Shown here piece by piece: positions 46,804-55,929 of a stretch of DNA of 64,000 nucleotides. How positions within the stretch are numbered: the first letter of the stretch is position 1; the number at the start of each line of letters is the position of its first letter. The notes under the pieces were generated by a model that worked only from the letters and a program-made list of their open reading frames with translations, ran no database searches and was not told where the DNA came from. The stretch is from Janibacter endophyticus. Lineage in GTDB: Bacteria; Actinomycetota; Actinomycetes; Actinomycetales; Dermatophilaceae. The position numbers and the translations under genes are program-made. The DNA lies in the NCBI RefSeq assembly GCF_016888335.1, contig NZ_JAFEJG010000004.1, positions 2,356,001 through 2,420,000 on the forward strand, in the 5' to 3' direction.

Positions 46804-47136
46804 ATGGCCGATGACGACCTCGTGTTCAAGGCGCTGGCGGACCCTGTCCGCCGGCTCCTGCTGGACGCGCTCTTCGAGCGGGACGGGCAGACCCAGTCCG
46901 AGCTCGAAGGGGTCGTGACGGCCGAGGTGGAGATGACGAGGTTCGGGGTGGCCAAGCACCTCCGGCTGCTCGAGGAAGCGGGCCTCGTCGTCATCCGCAA
47001 GGAGGGACGGAGCAAGCACCACTTCCTCAATGCCGTCCCGATCAGGGCGATCCACGACCGGTGGATCGGCAAGTACACGGCAGCCCGCGCCGCGGCGCTG
47101 CTCGACCTCAAGCGAGCACTGGAGGACGAGACATGA
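46804..47136 (+). CDS. ArsR family transcriptional regulator
   Basis: 110 residues with the winged-helix of ArsR repressors: FKALADPVRRLLLDALF at residues 8-24, the recognition helix around MTRFGVAKHLRLLEEAGLVV, and the wing GRSKHHFLN. No ELCVCDL-type metal site is seen, so it probably does not sense metals. It is co-translated (4-bp overlap) with an AHSA1/SRPBCC protein, a very common pair in actinobacteria. It likely binds the palindrome in its own promoter. Confidence 0.92.
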   Translation: MADDDLVFKALADPVRRLLLDALFERDGQTQSELEGVVTAEVEMTRFGVAKHLRLLEEAGLVVIRKEGRSKHHFLNAVPIRAIHDRWIGKYTAARAAALLDLKRALEDET

Positions 47137-47630
47137 CCACCACCCAGATCCACCGCATCTTCATCAAGGCCTCCCCCGAGAAGGTGTGGGCCGCCATCAC
47201 CACCCCCGAGATGTCCCGGCTGTACGGCTACCTGAGCCCCGTCGAGTACGACCTCCGCCCTGGCGGTCGATACCTCTCCCGGGCCTCCGAGGAGATGCAG
47301 CAGCTCGGCATGCCGGAGGTCGTCGTCACCGGCGAGGTCCTCGAGGCCGACCCGCCGCGCCGGCTGGTCCAGACCTGGGACCCGGTCTGGATCAAGGACG
47401 AGGAGCCCGGCACCCTCACCTGGGATATCGAGGAGACCGCGGACGGCGCGACCCGGCTCACCCTGACCCACGCGGGCCTGGGCGCGGAGACCGCGGCGCA
47501 GGTCGGCGGCAACGACGACCCGATGGCCCCGGGGGGCGGCGGCTGGCCGTGGATCCTCAGCGGGCTGAAGACGCTGCTCGAGACGGGTGAGCCGATGGAG
47601 ACCGACACGGGGAGCGGCTTCACCGCCTGA
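47133..47630 (+). CDS. SRPBCC (AHSA1) domain protein
   Basis: 165 residues, START/Bet v1-like fold: IHRIFIKASPEKVWAAITTPEMSRLYG at the start, DLRPGGRYLS, VVVTGEVLEADPPRRLVQTWDP and TRLTLTHAGL. Such proteins bind hydrophobic ligands in a deep cavity. As partner of the ArsR-type regulator it may bind the inducing compound or act on it; this is inference. ATG overlaps the arsR stop. A large palindrome follows, convergent with lrgB. Confidence 0.88.
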   Translation: MTTTQIHRIFIKASPEKVWAAITTPEMSRLYGYLSPVEYDLRPGGRYLSRASEEMQQLGMPEVVVTGEVLEADPPRRLVQTWDPVWIKDEEPGTLTWDIEETADGATRLTLTHAGLGAETAAQVGGNDDPMAPGGGGWPWILSGLKTLLETGEPMETDTGSGFTA

Positions 47631-47642
47631 CCCGCTATCAGA

Positions 47643-47718
47643 TCCGAACTTGCCTAGGTTTGTTCCGTCCGCTCACGAACGTTCGTGAGCGGACGGAACA
47701 CACTGAAGGAAGTTCGGA
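47643..47718. terminator. nested inverted repeat with a perfect 40-bp palindrome
   Basis: TGTTCCGTCCGCTCACGAAC (47661-47680) is followed at once by its exact complement (47681-47700), with no loop. Outer arms TCCGAACTT (47643-47651) and AAGTTCGGA (47710-47718) extend the symmetry. It lies between convergent genes and can act as a two-way terminator, but a loopless 40-bp palindrome is unusual for a terminator and could be a protein-binding or cruciform site. Confidence 0.7.
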
Positions 47719-47719
47719 G

Positions 47720-48424
47720 CTACAGGAGGGCGACGACGAAGGGGGCGAGGAGGCTCGTCGCGATCGCGGTCAGTCCCATCGACAGCCCGGCGAAAGCCCC
47801 TTCGGTGAGGTCGTCGTGCAGCGAGCGTGAGGTGCCGATGCCGTGGGAGACGGCGCCCATCGCCAGCCCCCGGGTCCGCCGGTCGGTCACCCCGAGCCGG
47901 TCGAGCAGCGGCGGCCCCGCGACCGCGCCCAGTATCCCGGAGACGATGGTGAAGACGGCGACCATCGAGGGAACCCCACCGAGCGAGTCGACGACGGCGA
48001 TCGCCACCGGCGTCGTCGCCGACTTCGGGGCGATGGTCAGCTCCAGCGACTCGCTGCCCCCGAGCCAACGGACGAGGAGCATGCCCGACCCGATCGAGAC
48101 GAGCGCCCCTACCGGCAGCGCGACGAGGATCGGGCGGAGCATCTCGCGCAGGTGATGGGCCTGCTGGTGCAGGGGCACCGCGAGCGCGACGGTCGCCGGA
48201 CCGAGGAGTGCGTGGATGATGCTCCCGCCCGCCCAGTACGTCTCGTAGTCGACGCCGACGAGAAGGAGCAGCACGACGACCGCACCCGCGGCCACGAGCA
48301 CCGGCTGGGCCAGCGGGTGCCCGCCGGTCCGCTCACGCAGCCTCACCCCGCCCTGATAAGCGAGCAGGGTGACGACGATCCAGGTCAGCGGCGACTCCCG
48401 GAGGTAGTCGAGAGTCTCCGTCAC
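47720..48424 (-). CDS. lrgB: LrgB family protein
   Basis: 234 residues, about seven hydrophobic helices. Family blocks: LLGPATVALAVPLHQQ near residue 75, SLELTIAPKSATTPVAIAV near 130 and RGLAMGAVSHGIGTSRSL near 185. LrgB/CidB proteins work with LrgA/CidA in control of murein hydrolysis, and relatives transport glycolate or pyruvate. GTG start overlapping the lrgA stop. Confidence 0.9.
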   Translation of the reverse strand: MTETLDYLRESPLTWIVVTLLAYQGGVRLRERTGGHPLAQPVLVAAGAVVVLLLLVGVDYETYWAGGSIIHALLGPATVALAVPLHQQAHHLREMLRPILVALPVGALVSIGSGMLLVRWLGGSESLELTIAPKSATTPVAIAVVDSLGGVPSMVAVFTIVSGILGAVAGPPLLDRLGVTDRRTRGLAMGAVSHGIGTSRSLHDDLTEGAFAGLSMGLTAIATSLLAPFVVALL

Positions 48425-48819
48425 GGCAGCTCCCCCGATCCCTCGCCTACCGCGCGGCGACGGCGCAGCAGGAGCGCAGACAGCCCGACGACGGTGAGCA
48501 GCCCGGCCGCCCACGACCCGACGAGACCGCCGGCGATGGGCAGCCACGCCTCACGGATCGTCGCGGCGTGGACCATGATCCCCACCGACACCGGGACGAA
48601 GAGCAGCTGCATGTGCCGCAGCAGCCCACCCGCGACTCGAAGCGTGCCCGCCATCGGCCCGCCGTCGGCGTCCTCCCCTTTCCCGGCCCGCCGCACGGTG
48701 AGCACGCCGAAGAGCAGCACCATCCCGACGACCGGCCCGGGGACGGGGATGCCGAGGGACCGCACGACGACCTCGCCGACCAGCTGGCACCCGAGGACCC
48801 AGAGCGCCCCCGTGATCAT
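48421..48819 (-). CDS. lrgA: LrgA/CidA family holin-like protein
   Basis: 132 residues, four hydrophobic segments, with GIPVPGPVVGMVLLF near residue 23 and LLRHMQLLFVPVSVGIMVH near 66, both typical of the CidA/LrgA family. Predicted to form oligomeric holin-like pores with LrgB. It starts only 7 nt after the ileS stop and may share the ileS T-box transcript, an unusual combination. The lytSR regulators found with lrgAB in Firmicutes are absent. Confidence 0.9.
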   Translation of the reverse strand: MITGALWVLGCQLVGEVVVRSLGIPVPGPVVGMVLLFGVLTVRRAGKGEDADGGPMAGTLRVAGGLLRHMQLLFVPVSVGIMVHAATIREAWLPIAGGLVGSWAAGLLTVVGLSALLLRRRRAVGEGSGELP

Positions 48820-48826
48820 CGAGAGG

Positions 48827-51800
48827 TCACTGGCGGACGACCTTGATCCTCACGGTCTCGCCGTCGGACAGGCCGGCCGTCACGACCCCTTCGCCCTCGG
48901 GCAGCGCGTCGAGCTGCGGCGCAGACCCGAACTGGACCGCCAGCGTCTCCTCGACGATGAGCGCCTGGTGGGCGACCGTCGCCTCCCAGAGCCGCTGGCT
49001 GCCGGTAATCGTCAGGCTGATCCGGTCGGAGACCGCCAGACCGGCGGCCTTGCGGGCGTCCTGGACGGCGCGGATGACGTCGCGGGCCAGGCCCTCGGCG
49101 GCGAGCTCGTCGGTCACCTCGGTGTCGAGGACCACGAAGCCGCCGACCCCGCCGGGCAGCATCGCGGTGGCCCGCGTGCCGCTGCCGTCGTCGGCCGCGA
49201 CCGACTCGAGGGTGTACTCCCCCTCGACGAGCTCGAGCCCGCCGGCGGTCACGGTGCCGTCCTCGGCCACCGACCAGTCGCCCGACTTGCTGCCCTTGAT
49301 CGCGAGCTGCACGTCGCGGCCGAGGCGCGGCCCGGCGGCGCGCGCGTTGACCGTGAGCCTCTGGCTCACGCCGAAGTCGGCCGCCCGGGGGTCGTCGAGG
49401 TCGAGCAGGCTCACCTGCCGCACGTTGACCTCGTCGGCCACGATCGTGGCGAAGGGGGCGAGTGCGGCGGCTCCCGGGACGACGACGGTGAGGTCGCGCA
49501 GCGGGAGACGGTTGCGCAGCTTGTTGGCCTTGCGCAGGGAGGACGCGGTCGAGCAGACCTGGCGCGCGGTGTCCATGGCCACGACGAGGTCGTGGTCGGC
49601 GGGCAGGTCGGCGACGTCCGGCCAGTCGGTGAGGTGCACCGAGCGGCCGCCGGTCAGCCCGCGCCAGATCTCCTCGGTCGTCAGCGGCAGGAGCGGCGCG
49701 GCGACGCGGCAGAGCACCTCGAGCACCGTGTAGAGGGTGTCGAAGGCGGCCTCGGCGTCCGCCGTCTCCTCGCCCGTCGCCCAGAAGCGCTCGCGCGACC
49801 GGCGGATGTACCAGTTCGTCAGCACGTCGGTGAAGCCGCGCACCGAGTCGCACGCACCGGCGATGTCGTAGCGGTCCATCCGGCCCTCGACGTCCTCGAC
49901 GAGCTCGCGGAGCTTGGCGAGGAGGTAGCGGTCGAGCGGGTCGGTGGAGGCCGTGGACCACTGCGCCTCGTAGCCGGCGCCGTCGCGCATCGCGTTGGCG
50001 TAGAGGCTGAAGAAGTACCAGCTGCTCCACAGCGGGATGAGCACCTGGCGGACGCCCTCGCGGATGCCCTCCTCGGTGACGACGAGGTTGCCGCCGCGCA
50101 GGATCGGGCTGGACATGAGGAACCAGCGCATCGCGTCGGCGCCGTCGCGGTCGAAGACCTCGGAGACGTCCGGGTAGTTGCGCAGCGACTTGCTCATCTT
50201 CTGGCCGTCGTTGCCGAGGACGATGCCGTGGCTGATGCAGCTCGAGAAGGCGGGCCGGTCGAAGAGCGCGGTCGCGAGGATGTGCAGCGTGTAGAACCAG
50301 CCGCGGGTCTGCCCGATGTACTCGACGATGAAGTCGCCCGGGAAGTGGTGCTCGAACCAGTCGGCGTTCTCGAAGGGGTAGTGGACCTGGGCGTAGGACA
50401 TCGACCCGGAGTCGAACCACACGTCGAGGACGTCCTCGACGCGGCGCATCGTCGAGCGTCCCGTGGGGTCGTCGGGGTTGGGCCGGGTGAGGTCGTCGAC
50501 CCATGGGCGGTGCAGGTCCGGCTCGCCGGCCCCGTTGAGGGGCAGCCGCCCGAAGTCGCGCTCGATCTCCTCGAAGGAGCCGTAGACGTCGATCCGCGGG
50601 TAGGCGGGGTCGTCGGACTTCCACACCGGCACCGGGGAGCCCCAGAAGCGGTTGCGGGTGATCGACCAGTCGCGGGCGTTCTCCAGCCACTTGCCGAACT
50701 GCCCGTGCTTGACGTGCTCGGGCACCCAGGTGATCTGCTCGTTGTTCGCGAGCAGCTTGTCCTTGATCGCCGTGACCTCGACGAACCAGGACTCGACGCC
50801 CTTGTAGATGAGCGGCTGACGGCAGCGCCAGCAGTGCGGGTAGGAGTGCTCGTACGTCTCGCGGCGCAGCAGGATCGTGCCGGGCGTGACGGCGTCGGTG
50901 GCCTCGCCGCGGGTCGTCGCCTTGAGCGCGTCGATGATCGGGCCGTTGGCGTCGAAGACGAGCATGCCCTCGTAGTCGGCGACCGGCGCGGTGAAGCGCC
51001 CGTCCTTGCCGACAGGCATGACGGCGGCGATGCCCTCGCGGTCGGTGACCTCCTTGTCGACCTCACCGAAGGCGCCGGCCGTGTGGACCATGCCGGAGCC
51101 GTCGGTGGTCGTCACGGCCTCGTCGGCGGCGACGACGCGGAAGGCGCCCTCGTGGCCGAGGTAGTAGGACATCGGCGGGGTGTAGGTGCGGCCGACGAGG
51201 TCGCGGCCCTGGTAGCGCCCGACGACGGTCGGCTCGTCGCCGAGCTCGCGGGCATAGGCGGCGAGCCGTGCCTCGGCGAGGACGTAGCGGGCGGTCTCGC
51301 CCTCGACGCCGGGCACCGGGGCCTCGACGACGACGTAGTCGATGTCGCGGCCGACCATGACGGCGAGGTGGCTGGGGAGGGTCCACGGTGTGGTCGTCCA
51401 GACGAGCAGGCGGGCGCCGTCGAGGACGGGGTCGGTGCCGGTGTCGTCCATCGTCAGGCCGACGGTGACCGAGGGGTCCTGGCGCTGCTGGTAGACCTCG
51501 TCGTCCATCCGCAGCTCATGGTTGGACAGCGGGGTCTCGTCCTGCCAGCAGTACGGCAGCACGCGGAAGCCCTCGTAGACCAGACCCTTGTCGTACATCT
51601 CGCGGAAGGCCCAGATGACCGACTCCATGAAGCCGGGGTTCATCGTCCGGTAGTCGTTGTCGAAGTCGACCCAGCGGGCCTGGCGGGTGACGTAGTCGCG
51701 CCACTCCCCCGTGTACCTCATGACCGACTCGCGGCACGCGTCGTTGAACTTCTCGATGCCGAGCTCGCGGATCTCGTCGGTCGTCCTCAGCCCGAGCTGG

Positions 51801-52153
51801 CGCATCGCCTCGAGCTCGGCGGGCAGCCCGTGGGTGTCCCAGCCGAAGCGGCGCTCGACGCGCTTGCCGCGCATCGTCTGGTAGCGGGGGACGACGTCCT
51901 TGACGTATCCGGTGAGCAGGTGGCCGTAGTGCGGCAGCCCGTTGGCGAAGGGGGGACCGTCGTAGAAGACGAACTCGCCCTCCCCGTCGGCGCCAGGGTC
52001 GCGGGCCTCGACGGAGGCGCGGAAGGTGTCGTCCTGCTCCCAGTAGCCGAGGATGCCCTCCTCGATGGCGGGGAAGGACGGGGTCGCGGGGACGCCGAGG
52101 GCGGCACCGGGGTGCGCGGCGGCGGTCGAGGCGGTGACCTTGGGGTACGTCAT
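48827..52153 (-). CDS. ileS: isoleucyl-tRNA synthetase
   Basis: 1108 residues, the long actinobacterial form. HIGH motif as [13 protein letters not shown] near residue 64, KMSKS as [10 protein letters not shown] near 655, an editing CP1 domain between them, and a helical anticodon-binding C terminus. It charges tRNA-Ile. The ATG at 52153 (MTYPKVT) has GGAG 8 nt upstream; the longer frame would start inside the T-box. A T-box leader lies upstream, so uncharged tRNA-Ile should raise expression. Confidence 0.96.
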   Translation of the reverse strand: MTYPKVTASTAAAHPGAALGVPATPSFPAIEEGILGYWEQDDTFRASVEARDPGADGEGEFVFYDGPPFANGLPHYGHLLTGYVKDVVPRYQTMRGKRVERRFGWDTHGLPAELEAMRQLGLRTTDEIRELGIEKFNDACRESVMRYTGEWRDYVTRQARWVDFDNDYRTMNPGFMESVIWAFREMYDKGLVYEGFRVLPYCWQDETPLSNHELRMDDEVYQQRQDPSVTVGLTMDDTGTDPVLDGARLLVWTTTPWTLPSHLAVMVGRDIDYVVVEAPVPGVEGETARYVLAEARLAAYARELGDEPTVVGRYQGRDLVGRTYTPPMSYYLGHEGAFRVVAADEAVTTTDGSGMVHTAGAFGEVDKEVTDREGIAAVMPVGKDGRFTAPVADYEGMLVFDANGPIIDALKATTRGEATDAVTPGTILLRRETYEHSYPHCWRCRQPLIYKGVESWFVEVTAIKDKLLANNEQITWVPEHVKHGQFGKWLENARDWSITRNRFWGSPVPVWKSDDPAYPRIDVYGSFEEIERDFGRLPLNGAGEPDLHRPWVDDLTRPNPDDPTGRSTMRRVEDVLDVWFDSGSMSYAQVHYPFENADWFEHHFPGDFIVEYIGQTRGWFYTLHILATALFDRPAFSSCISHGIVLGNDGQKMSKSLRNYPDVSEVFDRDGADAMRWFLMSSPILRGGNLVVTEEGIREGVRQVLIPLWSSWYFFSLYANAMRDGAGYEAQWSTASTDPLDRYLLAKLRELVEDVEGRMDRYDIAGACDSVRGFTDVLTNWYIRRSRERFWATGEETADAEAAFDTLYTVLEVLCRVAAPLLPLTTEEIWRGLTGGRSVHLTDWPDVADLPADHDLVVAMDTARQVCSTASSLRKANKLRNRLPLRDLTVVVPGAAALAPFATIVADEVNVRQVSLLDLDDPRAADFGVSQRLTVNARAAGPRLGRDVQLAIKGSKSGDWSVAEDGTVTAGGLELVEGEYTLESVAADDGSGTRATAMLPGGVGGFVVLDTEVTDELAAEGLARDVIRAVQDARKAAGLAVSDRISLTITGSQRLWEATVAHQALIVEETLAVQFGSAPQLDALPEGEGVVTAGLSDGETVRIKVVRQ

Positions 52154-52159
52154 CGGGGT

Positions 52160-52401
52160 GGCTCCAGCGGGTGGTCGTCGGTCGTGCTGCCGAGGACGAC
52201 ACCACCGGGGATCCCGGCGGCACCGCGGTACCACCTCGCTTGCCGCTCCCTCCGGCGGAGGGGACGACCGCTCTGGTCACGGCTGTGACGGGCCCACCCG
52301 TCCGGGTCTACTGCGGGCCGTCCCGTACCCGTCGAGGGGTCGAAGGGGGTGTGGCCCGGTTCTTCCGGAGGCTCGCCGCTGATGACGGCTCAGACGCCTG
52401 T
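52160..52401 (-). ncRNA. ileS T-box riboswitch
   Basis: On the minus strand the T-box sequence GGTGGTACCGCGG lies at 52235-52223; its UGGU bulge pairs with the tRNA ACCA end. A -10 TACACT (52413-52408) places the RNA start near 52401. A candidate AUC specifier (Ile) is at 52383-52381 in the first stem region. No terminator T run follows, and the GGAG before ileS can be occluded, so the actinobacterial translational (class II) type is likely. Confidence 0.88.
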
Positions 52402-52407
52402 AGGACC

Positions 52408-52439
52408 AGTGTAGGGGCATCGCCGGGCGGGGCTAGACT
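52408..52439. promoter_or_regulatory. back-to-back promoters for the ileS T-box and the cobalamin riboswitch
   Basis: The minus-strand -10 TACACT (52413-52408) and the plus-strand -10 TAGACT (52434-52439) are 20 bp apart. Each -35 region falls within or beyond the other promoter, so RNA polymerase cannot easily occupy both at once. A CGAAGGGG word lies 60 bp away at 52341. Confidence 0.65.
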
Positions 52440-52444
52440 GGCAC

Positions 52445-52585
52445 CGTCGTCGCGCGAGCGGCGGCACTGCCACGCCCAGGGGAAGCCGGTGAGACTCCGG
52501 CGCTGACCCGCAACCGTGAGCCCGAGGCCTCCCCAAGGAGGCAGGGCGAGCCGGAGCACCTGACGTGAGCGAGGCTCCACACCAC
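52445..52585 (+). ncRNA. cobalamin riboswitch
   Basis: The conserved core AAGCCGGTGAGACTCCGG (52483-52500), then GCTGACCCGCAACCGTGAG (52502-52520), and the 3' B12 box AGCCGGAGCACCTGACG (52549-52565) are all present in order. Transcription probably starts just upstream at TAGACT. About 80 nt separate the aptamer from the ATG at 52665, and no obvious terminator is seen, so translational control is likely. Adenosyl- or other cobalamin would shut the operon off. Confidence 0.95.
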
Positions 52586-52664
52586 CCGTCGCGGACCGCG
52601 GGTCGAGCCCAGACGCGATGAGCGCCCGGGCGTGGCACCAGTCCCAGCCCAGAGAGGCGCTCTC

Positions 52665-53930
52665 ATGCGTACCACCCCCATCGCCACGGCCGTCAGCGCG
52701 ACCGCGCTCGCGCTCGCCCCCGTCGCCCTGGCCACCCCGGCCCTGGCGAGCACCCCCGAGACCACCCCGGCACACTCCGCCGCCTACCTCGCCACCCAGC
52801 TCGCCGCCACCGACGGCGTGCTGCAGGTCGAGGCCGGCGGGCAGACCTACGACGACTGGGGGGTGACGATCGACGCCGTCCTCGCGATCCAGTCGACGCG
52901 CACCGCCGACACCCAGGCCGCCGCCTCCGCTCAGCGGGTGCTCGACAACGCCGGGTCCTACACGGGCTCGGGCTACGGCGACCTCTACGCCGGCTCGACC
53001 GGCAAGCTGCTCGTGCTCACCGCCTCCCGCGGGCTCCCGACGACGGTCGGCGGCACCGACTACCTCGCCGGGCTCCAGGGCCTGGAGCAGGAGAACGGGC
53101 ACTTCGCCGACCAGAGCGCCTACGGCGACTACTCGAACTCGCTGAGCCAGTCCTTCGCCCTCATCGGCCTCAAGCGCAACGGCGTCAACCCCTCGACCGC
53201 GTCCGTCGGGTTCCTCCTCGAGCAGCAGTGCGCCGACGGCGGCTTCTCGCTCGAGTACAAGGACGGCTGCATCTCCGACCCCGACGCGACCTCGGTCGCC
53301 GTCCAGGCGCTCACGGCTGTCGGCGGGCAGGACGCCGCGATCGGCAGGGCCGCCGACTACCTCGTGACGCAGCAGGGAGCGCACGGCGGGGTCAACGGTG
53401 GCACGACGACCGAGGGCCCGAACGCGAACAGCACCGGACTCGCCGCCGTCGCGCTGCGCCTCGCCGGGCGCACCGACGCGCTGGCCTCGGCCCGCGGCTA
53501 CCTCGCGAGCGTGACCTTCGGCTGCGAGCACACGCACCTCGCCGCCGGGATCGCCTACGACGTCTCGTCCTTCGAGTCTGCCGCGACGGACGCCCCGGCC
53601 AGCGACCACGTCAACCGGACGACGGCGCAGGCCCTCATCGGTCTCACCGACGTCTCCTACGTCGACGTGTCCGCCGCCGGCGCCAGCGGTGCGGCCGTCG
53701 CGCTCGAGTGCGACGACGCGCCGACGCCGACGCCGACGACCTCGGACGACGACAGCACCCCCACCGCCACCCCGACGGCGACCACCGAGCCGAAGATCCC
53801 CGCCGAGGTCCGCACCGACTCCTACCAGGGCCCCCCCGCCACGCTGGTCGCCGGGCTCGTCGCGCTCGGCGCGCTCCTCGGTGGCGGCCTGCTCGTCGCC
53901 GTGCGCCGCGAGGGTGGCGCGCACCGGTGA
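52665..53930 (+). CDS. secreted, membrane-anchored alpha/alpha-toroid protein (candidate B12-capture half)
   Basis: 421 residues. Signal peptide to about residue 29 (ALALAPVALATPALAS). Residues 40-330 show toroid repeats of the prenyltransferase/terpene cyclase-like type: AAYLATQLAATDGVL, VGFLLEQQCADGGFSLEY, YLVTQQGAHGGVNGG, ALRLAGRTDALASARGYLAS. Intrinsic factor and transcobalamin have this fold as their N-terminal domain. A Thr/Pro-rich stalk (PTPTPTTSDDDSTPTATP) leads to a C-terminal TM helix and RR end, so it is displayed on the cell surface. First gene after the cobalamin riboswitch; GTGA overlap with the next. B12 binding is inferred. Confidence 0.85.
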   Translation: MRTTPIATAVSATALALAPVALATPALASTPETTPAHSAAYLATQLAATDGVLQVEAGGQTYDDWGVTIDAVLAIQSTRTADTQAAASAQRVLDNAGSYTGSGYGDLYAGSTGKLLVLTASRGLPTTVGGTDYLAGLQGLEQENGHFADQSAYGDYSNSLSQSFALIGLKRNGVNPSTASVGFLLEQQCADGGFSLEYKDGCISDPDATSVAVQALTAVGGQDAAIGRAADYLVTQQGAHGGVNGGTTTEGPNANSTGLAAVALRLAGRTDALASARGYLASVTFGCEHTHLAAGIAYDVSSFESAATDAPASDHVNRTTAQALIGLTDVSYVDVSAAGASGAAVALECDDAPTPTPTTSDDDSTPTATPTATTEPKIPAEVRTDSYQGPPATLVAGLVALGALLGGGLLVAVRREGGAHR

Positions 53931-54820
53931 CCTCCCTGCGCCACCGGAGCGTCCGGCTCGCCGCGGCGACCGTCGTCCTCGCCGGGGCCGCCGTCGCGGC
54001 CCCGGCGACGGCGCACGCCGCCGCCTGCCCCTCGACCTCCGCCGGCGTCACCGTCGTCGTCGGCGGCGCCGTGCGGTGTGCACCCGGCAGCCCGGGGAGC
54101 GCCGGTGCGGCGCTCGACGCGGCCGGCTTCTCCGTCACGCGGGTCCAGCGGTTCCCGGCGGCGATCTGCCGGATCGACGGCGCGCCCGCCAACGACCCGT
54201 GCGTCATGATGCCGCCGGCGAACGCGTACTGGTCGGTGTGGTCGGCCTCGCGCGGCGGGTCGTGGAGCTACAGCTCGACGGGGGCCTACTCCCTCGGTGC
54301 GGCACCGGGCTCGGTCGTCGGCTTCGCCTTCGGGGCGGGCTCTCCCCCGGCGGTCGCCCCTCCCGCGGCACCGGCACCACCGCCTCCCCCACCGCCGTCC
54401 ACCACCCAGGCCCCCCGTCCGACCGCCACGGCGTCGCCGCGGCCGACGGCCACGGCCCGCCCGGGCGCCCCGGCCCCGTCGTCCACGGCGGCCGGGCCCG
54501 GGTCCACCCGCACCAGCGCAGCGGCCACCCCTACGTCCAGCGCGCCGGCGTCCTCCTCGTCGGCGGGGTCGTCGACCTCGACGAAGGGGTCGACCACGCG
54601 GTCGCCCTCGACGTCCAGCTCGTCGTCCGGGACGTCCTCGTCGACCTCGGCAGCGGCTGGGCCGACCTCCGCCGGGACCCCGAGCGCCGCCTCCCGGGGC
54701 GGGTCGGCGACGCCGGACGAGGGCCGCAACGCGGTCGCACCGGCCCTCGCCGGGGCCGGCGTGCTCGCGGCGCTCGCGGGTGCCGGCGTGCTCGTCGCGC
54801 GCCGTCGCCGGCTCGACTGA
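53927..54820 (+). CDS. secreted DUF4430 (transcobalamin C-terminal-like) protein, membrane-anchored
   Basis: 297 residues. Signal peptide ends near AAPATAHAA (about residue 32). Residues 35-140 form the DUF4430 domain: SAGAALDAAGFSVTRVQRF, CRIDGAPANDPC, PPANAYWSVWSA, SWSYSSTGA, APGSVVGFAFG. This is the beta domain that covers cobalamin in intrinsic factor and transcobalamin. A long Pro then Ser/Thr stalk (140-265) and a TM helix with RRRR hold it at the surface. It is translated with the toroid protein, so the two probably form one binding site. Confidence 0.88.
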   Translation: MTSLRHRSVRLAAATVVLAGAAVAAPATAHAAACPSTSAGVTVVVGGAVRCAPGSPGSAGAALDAAGFSVTRVQRFPAAICRIDGAPANDPCVMMPPANAYWSVWSASRGGSWSYSSTGAYSLGAAPGSVVGFAFGAGSPPAVAPPAAPAPPPPPPPSTTQAPRPTATASPRPTATARPGAPAPSSTAAGPGSTRTSAAATPTSSAPASSSSAGSSTSTKGSTTRSPSTSSSSSGTSSSTSAAAGPTSAGTPSAASRGGSATPDEGRNAVAPALAGAGVLAALAGAGVLVARRRRLD

Positions 54821-54831
54821 CCCTGCGCGCC

Positions 54832-55929
54832 ATGCCGTCGCCCTCGGTCGCCCGCGCCCTCCACCCGGGGGCGTGGTGGCTGTGGGCGATCGGCATGGCG
54901 GCGGCGGTGTCGATGACGACGAACCCGCTGCTGCTGCTCATCGCGGTCGCCGTGCTCACCCTCGTCGTCGTCAGCCGCCGGACCAGCACCCCGTGGGCGC
55001 GGGCCTTCCGGCTCTACGGGTGGCTCGGTGTCTTCATCGTCGTGCTGCGGCTCGTGCTGCACGTCCTCGTCGGGCTCAAGTGGGGCGAGCACACGCTCGT
55101 GGCCCTGCCGACCGTCACCCTGCCGTCGTGGGCGTCGGGGATCGACGTGCTCGGCACGGTGCGGCTCGAGGGACTGCTCGCGGCGGGCTTCGAGGGCCTG
55201 CGGCTCGCGACGATGATCCTGTGCATCGGCGCGGCCAACGCCCTGGCCAACCCCAAGCGGCTGCTCGCCGCGCTACCCGGAGCGCTCCACGAGATCGGCG
55301 CCGCCGTCGTCGTCGCGATCACCGTCGCGCCGCAGCTCGCCGAGTCGGTGCAGCGGGTGGTTCGGGCGAGGCGGCTGCGCGGCGACGGGGTCGGCGGGCT
55401 CAAGGCCTTCCGACGGGTCGCGATGCCGGTGCTGCAGGACACCCTCGACCGCTCCCTCATGCTCGCCTCGGCCATGGACTCTCGGGGCTACGGCCGGCGG
55501 GCCGACGCGACCCCTGGGCAGCGGGCGCTCACGTCCACGCTGACCCTCGTCGGGCTCATGGCGACGAGCGTCGGGCTCTACGGCCTGCTCGACACCACTG
55601 CGCCCCGCTGGCTCGGGGTCCCGCTGCTCGTGGGCGGCCTCGGGCTCGGTGCCGTCGGCATCGTCGTGGGCAGCCGGACCGTGCGCCGGACGGTCTACCG
55701 CCCCGACCCGTGGCGGGCCCCTGAGCTCCTCACGATCGTGTGCGGCGTCGTCGCCGCGGCCGCCCTCGTCGCCACCGCGCGCACCAGCCCGGACGGGCTG
55801 AGCATGCCGCTCCAGCCGCTCGGCCCCCCGCCGCTGCCGCTGATGGCGACCCTCGGACTGCTCGTCGGAGCCCTGCCCGCCGTCCTCACCCCTGAGCCCC
55901 CGACCCACCGCGAGCGAGCTGCCCGATGA
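54832..55929 (+). CDS. ecfT: ECF transporter T component (CbiQ/EcfT family)
   Basis: 365 residues, larger than typical EcfT because of three extra C-terminal helices. N-terminal helices (LLLLIAVAVLTLVVV), then the coupling helices with RARRLRGDG near residue 178 and SAMDSRGYGRRAD near 212, the two Arg motifs that contact the ATPases. It links the S component to the ATPase in energy-coupling-factor importers. Starts 11 bp after the DUF4430 gene; overlaps ecfA by 4 bp. Confidence 0.9.
   Translation: MPSPSVARALHPGAWWLWAIGMAAAVSMTTNPLLLLIAVAVLTLVVVSRRTSTPWARAFRLYGWLGVFIVVLRLVLHVLVGLKWGEHTLVALPTVTLPSWASGIDVLGTVRLEGLLAAGFEGLRLATMILCIGAANALANPKRLLAALPGALHEIGAAVVVAITVAPQLAESVQRVVRARRLRGDGVGGLKAFRRVAMPVLQDTLDRSLMLASAMDSRGYGRRADATPGQRALTSTLTLVGLMATSVGLYGLLDTTAPRWLGVPLLVGGLGLGAVGIVVGSRTVRRTVYRPDPWRAPELLTIVCGVVAAAALVATARTSPDGLSMPLQPLGPPPLPLMATLGLLVGALPAVLTPEPPTHRERAAR

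Noticed and set aside
47843-52288. Very long open frame on the plus strand opposite ileS and lrgAB
   Set aside because: It is the antisense shadow of GC-rich genes; the amino acids are Arg/Val/Asp/Gly-biased with no domain, and the minus strand encodes clear IleS and LrgAB. The same applies to the 2.4-kb minus-strand frame opposite valS.
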